64,000 nt of DNA from Clusia tigrina (lineage: Eukaryota; Arthropoda; Insecta; Diptera; Clusiidae): assembly GCA_920105625.2 (NCBI GenBank), contig CAKKTE020000276.1:248001-312000 (forward strand). The letters are read 5' to 3'. Position 1 is the first letter of the stretch. Each line of letters opens with the position of its first letter. The notes under the pieces were generated by a model. It did no database searches, had not been told where the DNA came from, and saw nothing but the letters and a program-made list of their open reading frames with translations. The position numbers and the translations under genes are program-made. This document shows positions 38,101 to 53,000 of the stretch, one piece after another.

Positions 38101-40450
38101 CTAACTTCTATACTGTACGTCTTACACCTATCAAAGTTTGCAAACATACAAATGCTTGTAACTTTTTAATGGAGCGTCATAAAACCTTGAAATTTTGTAA
38201 CAATAAAGTACTCGATCCTCTTGTCAATTTAAGCTATCGCTCAAAGCTATGCTACCCTTGTGTCGCAAATCAAACACTGATAAAACTTCAAATGGCCGTA
38301 ACTTCTATACTGTACGTCTTACACCTATCAAAGTTTGCAACATACAAATGCTTGTAACTTTTTAATGGAGCGTCATAAAACCTTGAAATTTTGTAACAAT
38401 AAAGTATTCGATCCTCTTGTCAATTTAAGCTATCGTTCAAAGCTATGCTACCCTTGAGTCCCAAATCAAACACTGACAAAACTTCAAATGGCCCTAACTT
38501 CTAAACGGTACGTCCTACACCTATCAAAGTTTGCAACATACAAATGCTTGTAACTTTTTACTGGAGCGTCATAAAACCTTAAAATTTTGTAACAATAAAG
38601 TACTCGAGCCTCTTATCAATTTAAGCTATCGCTCAAAGCTATGCTACCCTTGAGTCCCAAATCAAACACTGATAAATCTTCAAATGGCCTTAGCTTGTAT
38701 ACGGTACTTCCTACACCTATCAAAGTTTGCAACATACAAATGCTTGTAACTTTTTACTGGAGCGTCATAAAACCTTGAAATTTTGTAACAATAAAGTACT
38801 CGAGACTCTTATCAATTTAAGCTATCGCTCAAAGCTATGCTACCCTTGAGTCCCAAATCAAACACTGATAAATCTTCAAATGGCCTTAGCTTGTATACGG
38901 TACTTCCTACACCTATCAAAGTTTGCAACATACAAATGCTTGTAACTTTTTACTGGAGCGTCATAAAACCTTGAAATTTTGTAACAATAAAGTACTCGAG
39001 CCTCTTGTCAATTTAAGCTATCGCTCAAAGCTATGCTACTCTTGAGTCCCACATCAAACACCGGTAAAACTTCAAATGGCCCTAACTTCTATACGGTACG
39101 TCCTACACCTATCAAAGTTTGCAACATACAAACTGCTGTAACTTTTTACTGGAGCGACATAAACCCTTGAAATTTTGTAACAATAAAGTACTCGAGCCTC
39201 TTGTCAATTTAAGATATCGCTCAAAGCTATGCTACCCTTGAGTCCCAAATCAAACACTGATAAAACTTCAAATAGCCCTAACTTCTATACGGTACGTCCT
39301 ACACCTATCAAAGTTTGCAACATACAATTGCTTGTAACTTTTTACTGGAGCGTCATAAAACCTTGAATTTTTGTAACAATAAAGTACTCGAGCCTCTTTT
39401 CAATTTAAGCTATCGCTCAAAACTATGCTACCCTTGATGCCCAAATAAAACACTGATAAAGCTTCAAATGGCCCTAACTTCTATACGGTACGTCCTACAC
39501 CTATTAAAAGTTTGCAACATACAAATGCTTTTAACTTTTTACTGTAGCGTCATAAAACCTTGAAATTTTGTAACAATAAAGTACTCGAGCCTCTTGTCAA
39601 TGTAAGCTCTCGCTCAAAGCTATGCTACCCTTGAGTCCCAAATCAAACACTGATAAAACTTCAAATGGCCCTAACTTCTATATGGTACGTCCTACACCTA
39701 TCAAAGTTTGCAACATACAAATGCTTGTAACTTTTTACTGGAGCGTCATAAAACCTTGAAATTTTGTAACAATAAAGTACTCGAGCCTCTTGTCAATTTA
39801 AGCTATCGCTCAAAGCTATGGTACCCTTGTGTCCCAAATCAAACACTGATAAAACTTCAAATGGCCCTAACTTCTATACTGTACGTCTTACACCTATCAA
39901 AGTTTGCAACATACAAATGCTTGTAACTTTTTAATGGAGCGTCATAAAACCTTGAAATTTTGTAACAATAAAGTATTCGATCCTCTTGTCAATTTAAGCT
40001 ATCGTTCAAAGCTATGCTACCCTTGAGTCCCAAATCAAACACTGATAAAACTTCAAATGGCCCTAACTTCTAAACGGTACGTCCTACACCTATCAAAGTT
40101 TGCAACATACAAATGCTTGTAACTTTTTACTGGAGCGTCATAAAACCTTAAAATTTTGTAACAATAAAGTACTCGAGCCTCTTATCAATTTAAGCTATCG
40201 CTCAAAGCTATGCTACCCTTGAGTCCCAAATCAAACACTGATAAAACTTCAAATCGCCCTAACTTCTATATGGTACGTCCTACACCTATCAAAGTTTGCA
40301 ACATACAAATGCTTGTAACTTTTTACTGGAGCCTTATAAAACCTTGAAATTTTGTAACAATAAAGTACTCGAGCCTCTTGTCTATTTAAGCTATCGCTGA
40401 AAGCTATGTTACCCTTGAGTCCCAAATAAAACACTGATAAAACTTCAAAT
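35113..40450 (+). repeat. HOR E, copy 2, right end lost
   Basis: It matches 29,047-34,384 at +6066, with only about half a dozen substitutions noticed (for example GCTTGAAAC/GCTTGTAAC at about 36,000 and ATACGG/ATATGG at about 39,683). At about 40,455 it diverges abruptly: TTATATATGG where copy 1 has TTCTATACGG. Confidence 0.92.
35243..35688 (+). repeat. 184/105 module 14, the last in the window
   Basis: Marks are at 35,362 and 35,562, preceded by the third chimeric junction at 35,241. No 184 or 105 bp unit is seen to the right of this. Confidence 0.9.
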
Positions 40451-43400
40451 GGCCCTAACTTATATATGGTACGTCCTACACCTATCAAAGTTTGCAACAT
40501 ACAAATGCTTGTAACTTTTTACTGGAGCCTCATAAAACCTTGAAATTTTGTAACAATAAAGTACTCGAGCCTCTTGTCAATTTAAGCCATCGCTCAAAGC
40601 TATGCTACCCTTGAGTCCCAAATAAAACACTGATAAAACTTCAAATGGCCCTAACTTCTATACGGTACATCCTACACTTATCAAAGTTTGCAACATACAA
40701 ATGCTTGCAACTTTTTACTGGAGCGTCATAAAACCTTGAAATTTTGTAACAATAAAGTACTCGAGACTCTTATCAATTTAAGCTATCGCTAAAAGCTATG
40801 CTACCCTTGAGTCCCAAATCAAACACTGATAAATCTTCATATGGCCTTAGCTTATATACGGTACTTCCTACACCTATCAAAGTTTGCAACATACAAATGC
40901 TTGTAACTTTTTACTGGAGCGTCATAAAACCTTGAAATTTTGTAACAATAAAGTACTCGAGCCTCTTGTCAATTTAAGCTATCGCTCAAAGCTATGCTAC
41001 TCTTGAGTCCCACATCAAACACCGATAAAACTTCAAATGGCCCTAACTTCTATACGGTACGTCCTACACCTATCAAAGTTTGCAACATACAAACTGCTGT
41101 AACTTTTTACTGGAGCGTCATAAACCCTTGAAATTTTGTAACAATAAAGTACTCGAGCCTCTTGTCAATTTAAGTTATCGCTCAAGGCTATGCTACCCTT
41201 GAGTCCCAAATCAAACACTGATAAAACTTCAAATAGCCCTAACTTCTATACGGTACGTCCTACACCTATCAAAGTTTGCAACATACAATTGCTTGTAACT
41301 TTTTACTGGAGCGTCATAAAACCTTGAATTTTTGTAACAATAAAGTACTCGAGCCTCTTGTCAATTTAAGCTATCGCTCAAAACTATGCTACCCTTGAGT
41401 CCCAAATAAAACACTGATAAAGCTTCAAATGGCCCTAACTTCTATACGGTACGTCCTACACCTATCAAAGTTTGCAACATACAAATGCTTTTAACTTTTT
41501 ACTGGAGCGTCATAAAACCTTGAAATTTTGTAACAATAAAGTACTCGAGCCTCTTGTCAATGTAAGCTGTCGCTCAAAGCTCTGCTACCCTTGAGTCCCA
41601 AATCAAACACTGATAAAACTTCAAGTGGCCCTAACTTCTATACGGTACGTCCTACACCTATCAAAGTTTGCAACATACAAATGCTTGTAACTTTTTACTG
41701 GAGCGTCATAAAACCTTGAAATTTTGTAACAATAAAGTACTCGAGCCTCTTGTCAATTTAAGCTATCGCTCAAAGCTATGCTACCCTTGAATCCCAAATC
41801 AATCACTGATAAAACTTCAAATGGCCCTAACTTCTATACTGTACGTCTTACACCTATCAAAGTTTGCAACATACAAATGCTTGTAACTTTTTAATGGAGC
41901 GTCATAAAACCTTGAAATTTTGTAACAATAAAGTACTCGATCCTCTTGTCAATTTAAGCTATCGCTCAAAGCTATGCTACCCTTGTGTCCCAAATCAAAC
42001 ACTGATAAAACTTCAAATGGCCCTAACTTCTATACGGTACGTCTTACACCTATCAAAGTTTGCAACATACAAATGCTTGTAACTTTTTACTGGAGCGCCA
42101 TAAAACCTTGAAATTTTGTAACAATAAAGTACTCGAGCCTCTTGTCAATTTAAGCTATCGCTCAAAGCTATGCTACCCTTGAGTCCCAAATCAAACACTG
42201 ATAAAACTTCAAATGGCCCTAACTTCTTGACGGTACGTCCTACACCTATCAAAGTTTGCAACATACAAATGCTTGTAACTTTTTAATGGAGCGTCATAAA
42301 ACCTTGAAATTTTGTAACAATAAAGTATTCGATCCTCTTGTCAATTTAAGCTATCGTTCAAAGCTATGCTACCCTTGAGTCCCAAATCAAACACTGATAA
42401 AACTTCAAATGGCCCTAACTTCTAAACGGTACGTCCTACACCTATCAAAGTTTGCAACATACAAATGCTTGTAACTTTTTACTGGAGCGTCATAAAACCT
42501 TGCAAGTTTGTAACAATAAAGTACTCGAGCCTCTTGTCAATTTAAGCTATCGCTCAAAGCTATGCTACCCTTGAGTCCCAAATCAAACACTGATAAAACT
42601 TCAAATGGCCCTATCTTCTATATGATACGTCCTACACCTATCAAAGTTTGCAACATACAAATGCTTGTAACTTTTTACTGGAGCCTCATAAAACCTTGAA
42701 ATTTTGTAACAATAAAGTACTCGAGCCTCTTGTCAATTTAAGCTATCGCTCAAAGCTATGTTACCCTTGAGTCCCAAATAAAACACTCATAAAACTTCAA
42801 ATGTCCCTAACTTCTATACGGTACGTCCTACACTTATCAAAGTTTGCAACATACAAATGCTTGCAACTTTTTACTGGAGCGTCATAAAACCTTGAAATTT
42901 TGTAACAATAAAGTACTCGAGACTCTTATCAATTTAAGCTATCGCTCAAAGCTATGCTACCCTTGAGTCCCAAATCAAACACTGATAAATCTTCAAATGG
43001 CCCTAACTTCTATACGGTACTTCCTACACCTATCAAAGTTTGCAACATACAAATGCTTGTAACTTTTTACTGGAGCGTCATAAAACCTTGAAATTTTGTA
43101 ACAATAAAGTACTCGAGCCTCTTGTCAATTTAAGCTATCGCTCAAAGCTATGCTACCCTTGAGTCCCACATCAAACACTGTTAAAACTTCAAATGGCCGT
43201 AACTTCTATACGGTACGTCCTACACCTATCAAAGTTTGCAACATACAAACGCCTGTAACTTTTTACTGGAGCGTCATAAAACCTTGAAATTTTGTAACAA
43301 TAAAGTACTCGAGCCTCTTGTCAATTTAAGTTATCGCTCAAAGCTATGCTACCCTTGAGTCCCAAATCAAACACTGATAAAACTTCAAATAGCCCTAACT

Positions 43401-44283
43401 TCTATACGGTACGTCCTACACCTATCAAAGTTTGCAACATACAATTGCTTGTAACTTTTTACTGGAGCGTCATAAAACCTTGAATTTTTGTAACAATAAA
43501 GTACTCGAGCCTCTTGTCAATTTAAGCTATCGCTCAAAGCTATGCTACCCTTGAGTCCCAAATAAAACACTGATAAAACATCAAATGGCCCTAACTTCTA
43601 TACGGTACGTCCTACACCTATCAAAGTTTGCAACATACAAATTCTTGTAACTTTTTACTGCAGCGCCATAAAACCTTGAAATTTTGTAACAATAAAGTAC
43701 TCGAGCCTCTTGTCAATTTAAGCTATCGCTCAAAGCTATGCTACCCTTGAGTCCCAAATCAAACACTGATAAAACTTCAAATGGCCCTAACTTCTTGACG
43801 GTACGTCCTACACCTATCAAAGGTTGCAACATACAAATGCTTGAAACTTTTTACTGGAGCGTCATAAAACCTTGAAATTTTGTAACAATAAAGTACTCGA
43901 GCCTCTTGTCAATTTAAGCTATCGCTCAAAGCTATGCTACCCTTGAATCCCAAATCAATCACTGATAAAACTTCAAATAGCCCTAACTATATACTGTACG
44001 TCTTACACCTATCAAAAATTGCAACATACAAATGCTTGTAACTTTTTAATGGAGCGTCATAAAACCTTGAAATTTTGTAACAATAAAGTACTCGAGCCTC
44101 TTGTCAATTTAAGCTATCGCTCAAAGCTATGCTACCCTTGAATCCCAAATGAATCACTGATAAAACTTCAAATGGCCCTAACTTCTATACTGTACGTCTT
44201 ACACCTATCAAAGTTTGCAACATACAAATGCTTGTAACTTTTTAATGGAGCGTCATAAAACCTTGAAATTTTGTAACAATAAA
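40451..44283 (+). repeat. Block F start: full-length mosaic monomers
   Basis: Near-regular 196 bp monomers with variant order partly shared with HOR E (GAGACTCTTATC, CATACAAACTGC, AATAGCCC, CTTTTAAC, TATTCGATCC). No exact local HOR was found by eye. Confidence 0.83.
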
Positions 44284-47200
44284 GTATTCGATCCTCTTGT
44301 CAATTTAAGCTATCGTTCAAAGTTATGCTACCCTTGAGTCCCAAATCAAACACTGATAAAACTTCAAATGGCCCTAACTTCTAAACGGTACGTCCTACAC
44401 CTGTCAAAGTTTGCAACATACAAATGCTTGTAACTTTTTACTGGAGCGTCATAAAACCTTGAAATTTTGTAACAATAAAGTACTCGAGCCTCTTGTCAAT
44501 TTAAGCTATCGCTCAAAGCTATGCTACCCTTGAGTCCCAAATCAAACACTGATAAAACTTCAAATGGCCCTAACTTCTATACGGTACGTCCTACACCTAT
44601 CAAAGTTTGCAACATACAAACGCCTGTAACTTTTTACTGGAGCGTCATAAAACCTTGAAATTTTGTAACAATAAAGTACTCGAGCCTCTTGTCAATTTAA
44701 GTTATCGCTCAAAGCTATGCTACCCTTGAGTCCCAAATCAAACACTGATAAAACTTCAAATAGCCCTAACTTCTATACGGTACGTCCTACACCTATCAAA
44801 GTTTGCAACATACAATTGCTTGTAACTTTTTACTGGAGCGTCCTAAAACCTTGAATTTTTGTAACAATAAAGTACTCGAGCCTCTTGTCAATTTAAGCTA
44901 TCGCTCAAAGCTATGCTACCCTTGAGTCCCAAATAAAACACTGATAAAACTTCAAATGGCCCTAACTTCTATACGGTATGTCCTACACCTATCAAAGTTT
45001 GCAACATACAAATGCTTTTAACTTTTTACTGGAGCGTCATAAAACCTTGAAATTTTGTAACAATAAAATACTCGAGCCTCTTGTCAATGTAAGCTATCGC
45101 TCAAAGCTATGCTACCCTTGAGTGCCAAATCAAACACTGATAAAACTTCAAATGGCCCTAAACTCTATACGGTACGTCATACACCTATCAAAGTTTGCAA
45201 CATACAAATGCTTGTAAGTTTTTACTGCAGCGTCATAAAACCTTGAAATTTTGTAACAATAAAGTACTCAAGCCTCTTGTCAATTTAAGCTATCGCTCAA
45301 AGCTATGCTACCCTTGAGTCCCAAATCAAACACTGATAAAACTTCAAATGGCCCTAACTTCTATATGGTACGTGCTACACCTATCAAAGTTTGCAACATA
45401 CAAATGCTTGTAACTTTTTACTGGAGCGTCATAAAACCTTGAAATTTTGTAACAATAAAGTACTCGAGCCTCTTGTCAACTTAAGCTATCGCTCAAAGCT
45501 ATGCTACCCTTGAGTCCCAAATCAAACACTGATAAATATTCAAATGGCCCTAACTTCTATACGGTAGTCCTACACCTATCAAAGTTTGCAACATACAAAT
45601 ACTTGTAACTTTTTACTGGAGCGTCATAAAACCTTGATATTTTGTAACAATAAAGTACTCGAGCCTCTTGTCAATTTAAGCTATCGCTCAAAGCTATGCT
45701 ACCCTGGAGTCCCAAATCAATCACTGATAAAACTTCAAATGGCCCTAACTTCTATAAAGTACGTCCTACACCTATCAAAGTTTGCAACATACAAACGCCT
45801 GTAACTTTTTACTGGAGCGTCATAAAACCTTGAAATTTTGTAACAATAAAGTACTCGAGCCTCTTGTCAATTTAAGTTATCGCTCAAAGCTATGCTACCC
45901 TTGAGTCCCAAATCAAACACTGATAAAACTTCAAATAGCCCTAACTTCTATACGGTAAGTCCTACACCTATCAAAGTTTGCAACATACAATTGCTTGTAA
46001 CTTTTTACTGGAGCGTCATAAAACCTTGAATTTTTGTAACAATAAAGTACTCGAGCCTCTTGTCAATTTAAGCTATCGCTCAAAGCTATGTTACCCTTGA
46101 GTCCCAAATAAAACACTGATAAAACTTCAAATGGCCCTAACTTCTATACGGTACGTCCTACACCTATCAAAGTTTGCAACATACAAATGCTTTTAACTTT
46201 TTACTGGAGCGTCATAAAACCTTGAAATTTTGTAACAATAAAGTACTCGAGCCTCTTGTCAATTTAAGCTATCGCTCAAAGCTATGTTACCCTTGAGTCC
46301 CAAATCAAACACTGATAAAACTTCAAATGGCCCTAACTTCTATACGGTACGTCCTACACCTATCAAAGTTTGCAACATACAAATGCTTGTAACTTTTTAC
46401 TAGAACGTCATAAAACCTTGAAATTTTGTAACAATAAAGTACTCGAGCCTCTTGTCAATTTAACTTATCGCTCAAAGCTATGCTACCCTTGAGTCCCAAA
46501 TCAAACACTGATAAAACTTCAAATGGCCCTAACTTCTATACGGTACGTCCTACACCTATGAAAGTTTGCAACATACAAATGCTTTTAACTTTTTACTGGA
46601 GCGTCATAAAACCTTGAAATTTTGTAACAATAAAGTACTCGAGCCTCTTGTCAATTTAAGCTATCGCTCAAAGCTATGCTACCCTTGAGTCCCAAATCAA
46701 ACACTGATAAAACTTCAAATGGCCCTAACTTCTATACGGTACGTCCTACACCTATCAAAGTTTGCAACATACAAATGCTTGCAACTTTTTACTGGAGCCT
46801 CATAAAACCTTGAAATTTTGTAACAATAAAGTACTCGAGCCTCTTGTCAATTTAAGCTATCGCTCAAAGCTATGCTACCCTTGAGTCCCAAGTCAAACAC
46901 TGATAAATCTTCAAATGGCCCTAACTTCTATACGGTACGTCCTACACCTATCAAAGCTTTCAACATACAAATGCTTGTAACTTTTTACTGGAGCGTCATA
47001 AAACCTTGAAATTTTGTAACAATAAAGTACTCGAGCCTCTTGTCAATTTAAGCTATCGTTCAAAGCTATGTTACCCTTGAGTCCCAAATCAAACACTGAT
47101 AAAACTTCAAATGGCCCTAACTTCTATACGGTACGTCCTACTCCTATCAAAGTTTGCAACATACAAATGCTTGTAACTTTTTACTGGAGCGCCATAAAAC

Positions 47201-47418
47201 CTAGAAATTTTGTAACAATAAAGTACTCGAGCCTCTTGTCAATTTAAGCTATCGCTCAAAGCTATGCTACCCTTGATTCCCAAATCAAACACTGATAAAA
47301 CTTCAAGTGGCCCTAGCTTCTATACGGTGCGTCTTACACCTATCAAAGTTTGCAACATACAAATGCTTGTAACTTTTTAATGGAGCGTCATAAAACCTTG
47401 AAATTTTGTAACAATAAA
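44284..47418 (+). repeat. Block F, 16-monomer duplication, first copy
   Basis: TATTCGATCC, ACACCTGTCAAAG (44,401) and GCGTCCTAAAACC (44,841) recur at +3135 (47,536 and 47,976). That is 16 x 196 minus the single base lost in CGGTAGTCC at about 45,566. Clear similarity covers the first 0.65 kb. The rest aligns better at +2548 (13 monomers): GGTAAGTCC at 45,954/48,502 and ACTAGAACG at 46,401/48,949. Confidence 0.8.
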
Positions 47419-48849
47419 GTATTCGATCCTCTTGTCAATTTAAGCTATCGTTCAAAGTTATGCTACCCTTGAGTCCCAAATCAAACACAGATAAAACTTC
47501 AAATGGCCCTAACTTCTAAACGGTACGTCCTACACCTGTCAAAGTTTGCAACATACAAATGCTTGTAACTTTTTACTGGAGCGTCATAAAACCTTGAAAT
47601 TTTGTAACAATAAAGTACTCGAGCCTCTTGTCAATTTAAGCTATCGCTCAAAGCTATGCTACCCTTGAGTCCCAAATCAAACACTGATAAAACTTCAAAT
47701 GGCCCTAACTTCTATACGGTACGTCCTACACCTATCAAAGTTTGCAACATACAAACGCCTGTAACTTTTTACTGGAGCGTCATAAAACCTTGAAATTTTG
47801 TAACAATAAAGTACTCGAGCCTCTTGTCAATTTAAGTTATCGCTCAAAGCTATGCTACCCTTGAGTCCCAAATCAAACACTGATAAAACTTCAAATAGCC
47901 CTAACTTCTATACGGTACGTCCTACACCTATCAAAGTTTGCAACATACAATTGCTTGTAACTTTTTACTGGAGCGTCCTAAAACCTTGAATTTTTGTAAC
48001 AATAAAGTACTCGAGCCTCTTGTCAATTTAAGCTATCGCTCAAAGCTATGCTACCCTTGAGTCCCAAATAAAACACTGATAAATCTTAAAATGGCCCTAA
48101 CTTGTATACGGTACTTCCTACACCTATCAAAGTTTGCAACATACAAATGCTTGTAACTTTTTACTGGAGCGTCATTAAACCTTGAAATTTTGTAACAATA
48201 AAGTACTCGAGCCTCTTGTCAATTTAAGCTATCGCTCAAAGCTATGCTACCCTTGAGTCCCACATCAAACACTGTTAAAAGTTCAAATGGCCGTAACTTC
48301 TATACGGTACGTCCTACACCTATCAAAGTTTGCAACATACAAACGCCTGTAACTTTTTACTGGAGCGTCATAAAACCTTGAAATTTTGTAACAATAAAGT
48401 ACTCGAGCCTCTTGTCAATTTAAGCTATCGCTCAAAGCTATGCTACCCTTGAGTCCCAAATCAAACACTGATAAAACTTCAAATAGCCCTAACTTCTATA
48501 CGGTAAGTCCTACACCTATCAAAGTTTGCAACATACAATTGCTTGTAACTTTTTACTGGAGCGTCATAAAACCTTGAATTTTTGTAACAATAAAGTACTC
48601 GAGCCTCTTGTCAATTTAAGCTATCGCTCAAAGCTATGTTACCCTTGAGTCCCAAATAAAACACTGATAAAACTTCAAATGGCCCTAACTTCTATACGGT
48701 ACGTCCTACACCTATCAAAGTTTGCAACATACAAATGCTTTTAACTTTTTACTGGAGCGTCATAAAACCTTGAAATTTTGTAACAATAAAGTACTCGAGC
48801 CTCTTGTCAATTTAAGCTATCGCTCAAAGCTATGCTACCCTTGAGTCCC

Positions 48850-49437
48850 AAATCAAACACTGATAAAACTTCAAATGGCCCTAACTTTTATACGGTACGT
48901 CCTACACCTATCAAAGTTTGCAACATACAAATGCTTGTAACTTTTTACTAGAACGTCATAAAACCTTGAAATTTTGTAACTATAAAGTACTCGAGCCTCT
49001 TGTCAATTTAACTTATCGCTCAAAGCTATGCTACCCTTGAGTCCCAAATCAAACACTGATAAAACTTCAAATGGCCCTAACTTCTATACGGTACGTCCTA
49101 CACCTATGAAAGTTTGCAACATACAAATGCTTTTAACTTTTTACTGGAGCGTCATAAAACCTTGAAATTTTGTAACAATAAAGTACTCGAGCCTCTTGTC
49201 AATTTAAGCTATCGCTCAAAGCGATGCTACCCTTGAGTCCCAAATCAAACACTGATAAAACTTCAAATGGCCCTAACTTCTATACGGTACGTCCTACACC
49301 TATCAAAGTTTGCAACATACAAATGCTTGCAACTTTTTACTGGAGCCTCATAAAACCTTGAAATTTTGTAACAATAAAGTACTCGAGCCTCTTGTCAATT
49401 TAAGCTATCGCTCAAAGCTATGCTACCCTTGAGTCCC
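48850..49437 (+). repeat. 588 bp trimer, copy 1
   Basis: ACTAGAACG (48,949) and AAAGCGATGC (about 49,219) recur at exactly +588 (49,537 and about 49,807). Boundaries are approximate. Confidence 0.83.
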
Positions 49438-50025
49438 AAATCAAACACTGATAAAACTTCAAATGGCCCTAACTTCTATACGGTACGTCCTACACCTATC
49501 AAAGTTTGCAACATACAAATGCTTGTAACTTTTTACTAGAACGTCATAAAACCTTGAAATTTTGTAACAATAAAGTACTCGAGCCTCTTGTCAATTTAAC
49601 TTATCGCTCAAAGCTATGCTAACCTTGAGTCCCAAATCAAACACTGATAAAACTTCAAATGGCCCTAACTTCTATACGGTACGTCCTACACCTATGAAAG
49701 TTTGCAACATACAAATGCTTTTAACTTTTTACTGGAGCGTCATAAAACCTTGAAATTTTGTAACAATAAAGTACTCGAGCCTCTTGTCAATTTAAGCTAT
49801 CGCTCAAAGCGATGCTACCCTTGAGTCCCAAATCAAACACTGATAAAACTTCAAATGGCCCTAACTTCTATACGGTACGTCCTACACCTATCAAAGTTTG
49901 CAACATACAAATGCTTGCAACTTTTTACTGGAGCCTCATAAAACCTTGAAATTTTGTAACAATAAAGTACTCGAGCCTCTTGTCAATTTAAGCTATCGCT
50001 CAAAGCTATGCTACCCTTGAGTCCC
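49438..50025 (+). repeat. 588 bp trimer, copy 2
   Basis: Tandem second copy of three monomers, with one private change (CTATGCTAACCTTG at about 49,620). Confidence 0.83.
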
Positions 50026-53000
50026 AAGTCAAACACTGATAAATCTTCAAATGGCCCTAACTTCTATACGGTACTTCCTACACCTATCAAAGCTTTCAAC
50101 ATACAAATGCTTGTAACTTTTTACTGGAGCGTCATAAAACCTTGAAATTTTGTAACAATAAAGTACTCGAGCCTCTTGTCAATTTAAGCTATCGCTCAAA
50201 GCTATGTTACCCTTGAGTCCCAAATCAAACACTGATAAAACTTCAAATGGCCCTAACTTCTATACGGTACGTCTTACTCCTATCAAAGTTTGCAACATAC
50301 AAATGCTTGTAACTTTTTACTGGAGCGCCATAAAACCTAGAAATTTTGTAACAATAAAGTACTCGAGCCTCTTGTCAATTTAAGCTATCGCTCAAAGCTA
50401 TGCTACCCTTGAGTCCCAAATCAAACACTGATAAAACTTCAAATGGCCCTAACTTCTATACGGTACGTCCTACACCTATCAAAGTTTGCAACATACAAAC
50501 GCCTGTAACTTTTTACTGGAGCGTCATAAAACCTTGAAATTTTGTAACAATAAAGTACTCGAGCCTCTTGTCAATTTAAGTTATCGCTCAAAGCTATGCT
50601 ACCCTTGATTCCCAAATCAAACACTGATAAAACTTCAAGTGGCCCTAGCTTCTATACGGTGCGTCTTACACCTATCAAAGTTTGCAACATACAAATGCTT
50701 GTAACTTTTTAATGGAGCGTCATAAAACCTTGAAATTTTGTAACAATAAAGTATTCGATCCTCTTGTCAATTTAAGCTATCGTTCAAAGTTATGCTACCC
50801 TTGAGTCCCAAATCAAACACAGATAAAACTTCAAATGGCCCTAACTTCTAAACGGTACGTCCTACACCTATCAAAGTTTGCAACATACAAATGCTTGTAA
50901 CTTTTTACTGGAGCGTCATAAAACCTTGAAATTTTGTAACAATAAAGTACTCGAGCCTCTTGTCAATTTAAGCTATCGCTCAAAGCTATGCTACCCTTGA
51001 GTCCCAAATCAAACACTGATAAAACTTCAAATGGCCCTAACTTCTATACGGTACGTCCTACACCTATCAAAGTTTGCAACATACAAACGCCTGTAACTTT
51101 TTACTGGAGCGTCATAAAACCTTGAAATTTTGTAACAATAAAGTACTCGAGCCTCTTGTCAATTTAAGTTATCGCTCAAAGCTATGTTACCCTTGAGTCC
51201 CAAATCAAACACTGATAAAACTTCAAATAGCCCTAACTTCTATACGGTACGTCCTACACCTATCAAAGTTTGCAACATACAATTGCTTGTAACTTTTTAC
51301 TGGAGCGTCCTAAAACCTTGAATTTTTGTAACAATAAAGTACTCCAGCCTCTTGTCAATTTAAGCTATCGCTCAAAGCTATGCTACCCTTGAGTCCCAAA
51401 TAAAACACTGATAAAACTTCAAATGGCCCTAACTTCTATACGGTATGTCCTACACCTATCAAAGTTTGCAACATACAAATGCTTTTAACTTTTTACTGGA
51501 GCGTCATAAAACCTTGAAATTTTGTAACAATAAAATACTCGAGCCTCTTTTCAATGTAAGCTATCGCTCAAAGCTATGCTACCCTTGAGTGCCAAATCAA
51601 ACACTAATAAAACTTCAAATGGCCCTAAACTCTATACGGTACGTCATACACCTATCAAAGTTTGCAACATACAAATGCTTTTAACTTTTTACTGCAGCGT
51701 CATAAAACCTTGAAATTTTGTAACAATAAAGTACTCGAGCCTCTTGTCAATTTAAGCTATCGCTCAAAGCTATGCTACCCTTGATTCCCAAATCAAACAC
51801 TGCAAAAACTTCAAGTGGCCCTAGCTTCTATACGGTGCGGTTTACACCTATCAAAGTTTGCAACATACAAATGCTTGTAACTTTTTAATGGAGCGTCATA
51901 AAACCTTGAAATTTTGTAACAATAAAGTATTCGATCCTCTTGTCAATTTAAGCTATCGTTCAAAGTTATGCTACCCTTGAGTCCCAAATCAAACACTGAT
52001 AAAACTTCAAATGGCCCTAACTTCTAAACGGTACGTCCTACACCTGTGAAAGTTTGCAACATACAAATGCTTGTAACTTTTTACTGGAGCGTCATAAAAC
52101 CTTGAAATTTTGTAACAATAAAGTACTCGAGCCTCTTGTCAATTTAAGCTATCGCTCAAAGCTATGCTACCCTTGAGTCCCAAATCAAACACTGATAAAA
52201 CTTCAAATGGCCCTAACTTCTATACGGTACGTCCTACACCTATCAAAGTTTGCAACATACAAACGCCTGTAACTTTTTACTGGAGCGTCATAAAACCTTG
52301 AAATTTTGTAACAATAAAGTACTCGAGCCTCTTGTCAATTGAAGTTATCGCTCAAAGCTATGCTACCCTTGAGTCCCAAATAAAACACTGATAAAACTTC
52401 AAATGGCCCTAACTTCTATACGGTATGTCCTACACCTATCAAAGTTTGCAACATACAAATGCTTTTAACTTTTTACTGGAGCGTCATAAAACCTTGAAAT
52501 TTTGTAACAATAAAATACTCGAGCCTCTTGTCAATGTAAGGTATCGCTCAAAGCTATGCTACCCTTGAGTGCCAAATCAAACACTGATAAAACTTCAAAT
52601 GGCCCTAAACTCTATACGGTACGTCATACACCTATCAAAGTTTGCAACATACAAATGCTTGTAAGTTTTTACTGCAGCGTCATAAAACCTTGAAATTTTG
52701 TAACAATAAAGTACTCGAGCCTCTTGTCAATTTAAGCTATCGCTCAAAGCTATGCTACCCTTGATTCCCAAATCAAACACTGATAAAACTTCAAGTGGCC
52801 CTAGCTTCTATACGGTGCGTCTTACACCTATCAGAGTTTGCAACATACAAATGCTTGTAACTTTTTAATGGAGCGTCATAAAACCTTGAAATTTTGTAAC
52901 AATAAAGTATTCGATCCTCTTGTCAATTTAAGCTATCGTTCAAAGTTATGCTACCCTTGAGTCCCAAATCAAACACTGATAAAACTTCAAATGGCCCTAA

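Larger units (their letters stand above)
47419..50749 (+). repeat. Block F, second copy (17 monomers, 3332 bp to the next)
   Basis: GATTCCCAAATC at 47,275 recurs at 50,607, exactly 17 x 196. The segment contains the 588 bp duplication at about 48.85-50.02 kb. GCTTTCAACATAC at 46,955 and 50,091 is 16 monomers apart. Confidence 0.82.
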
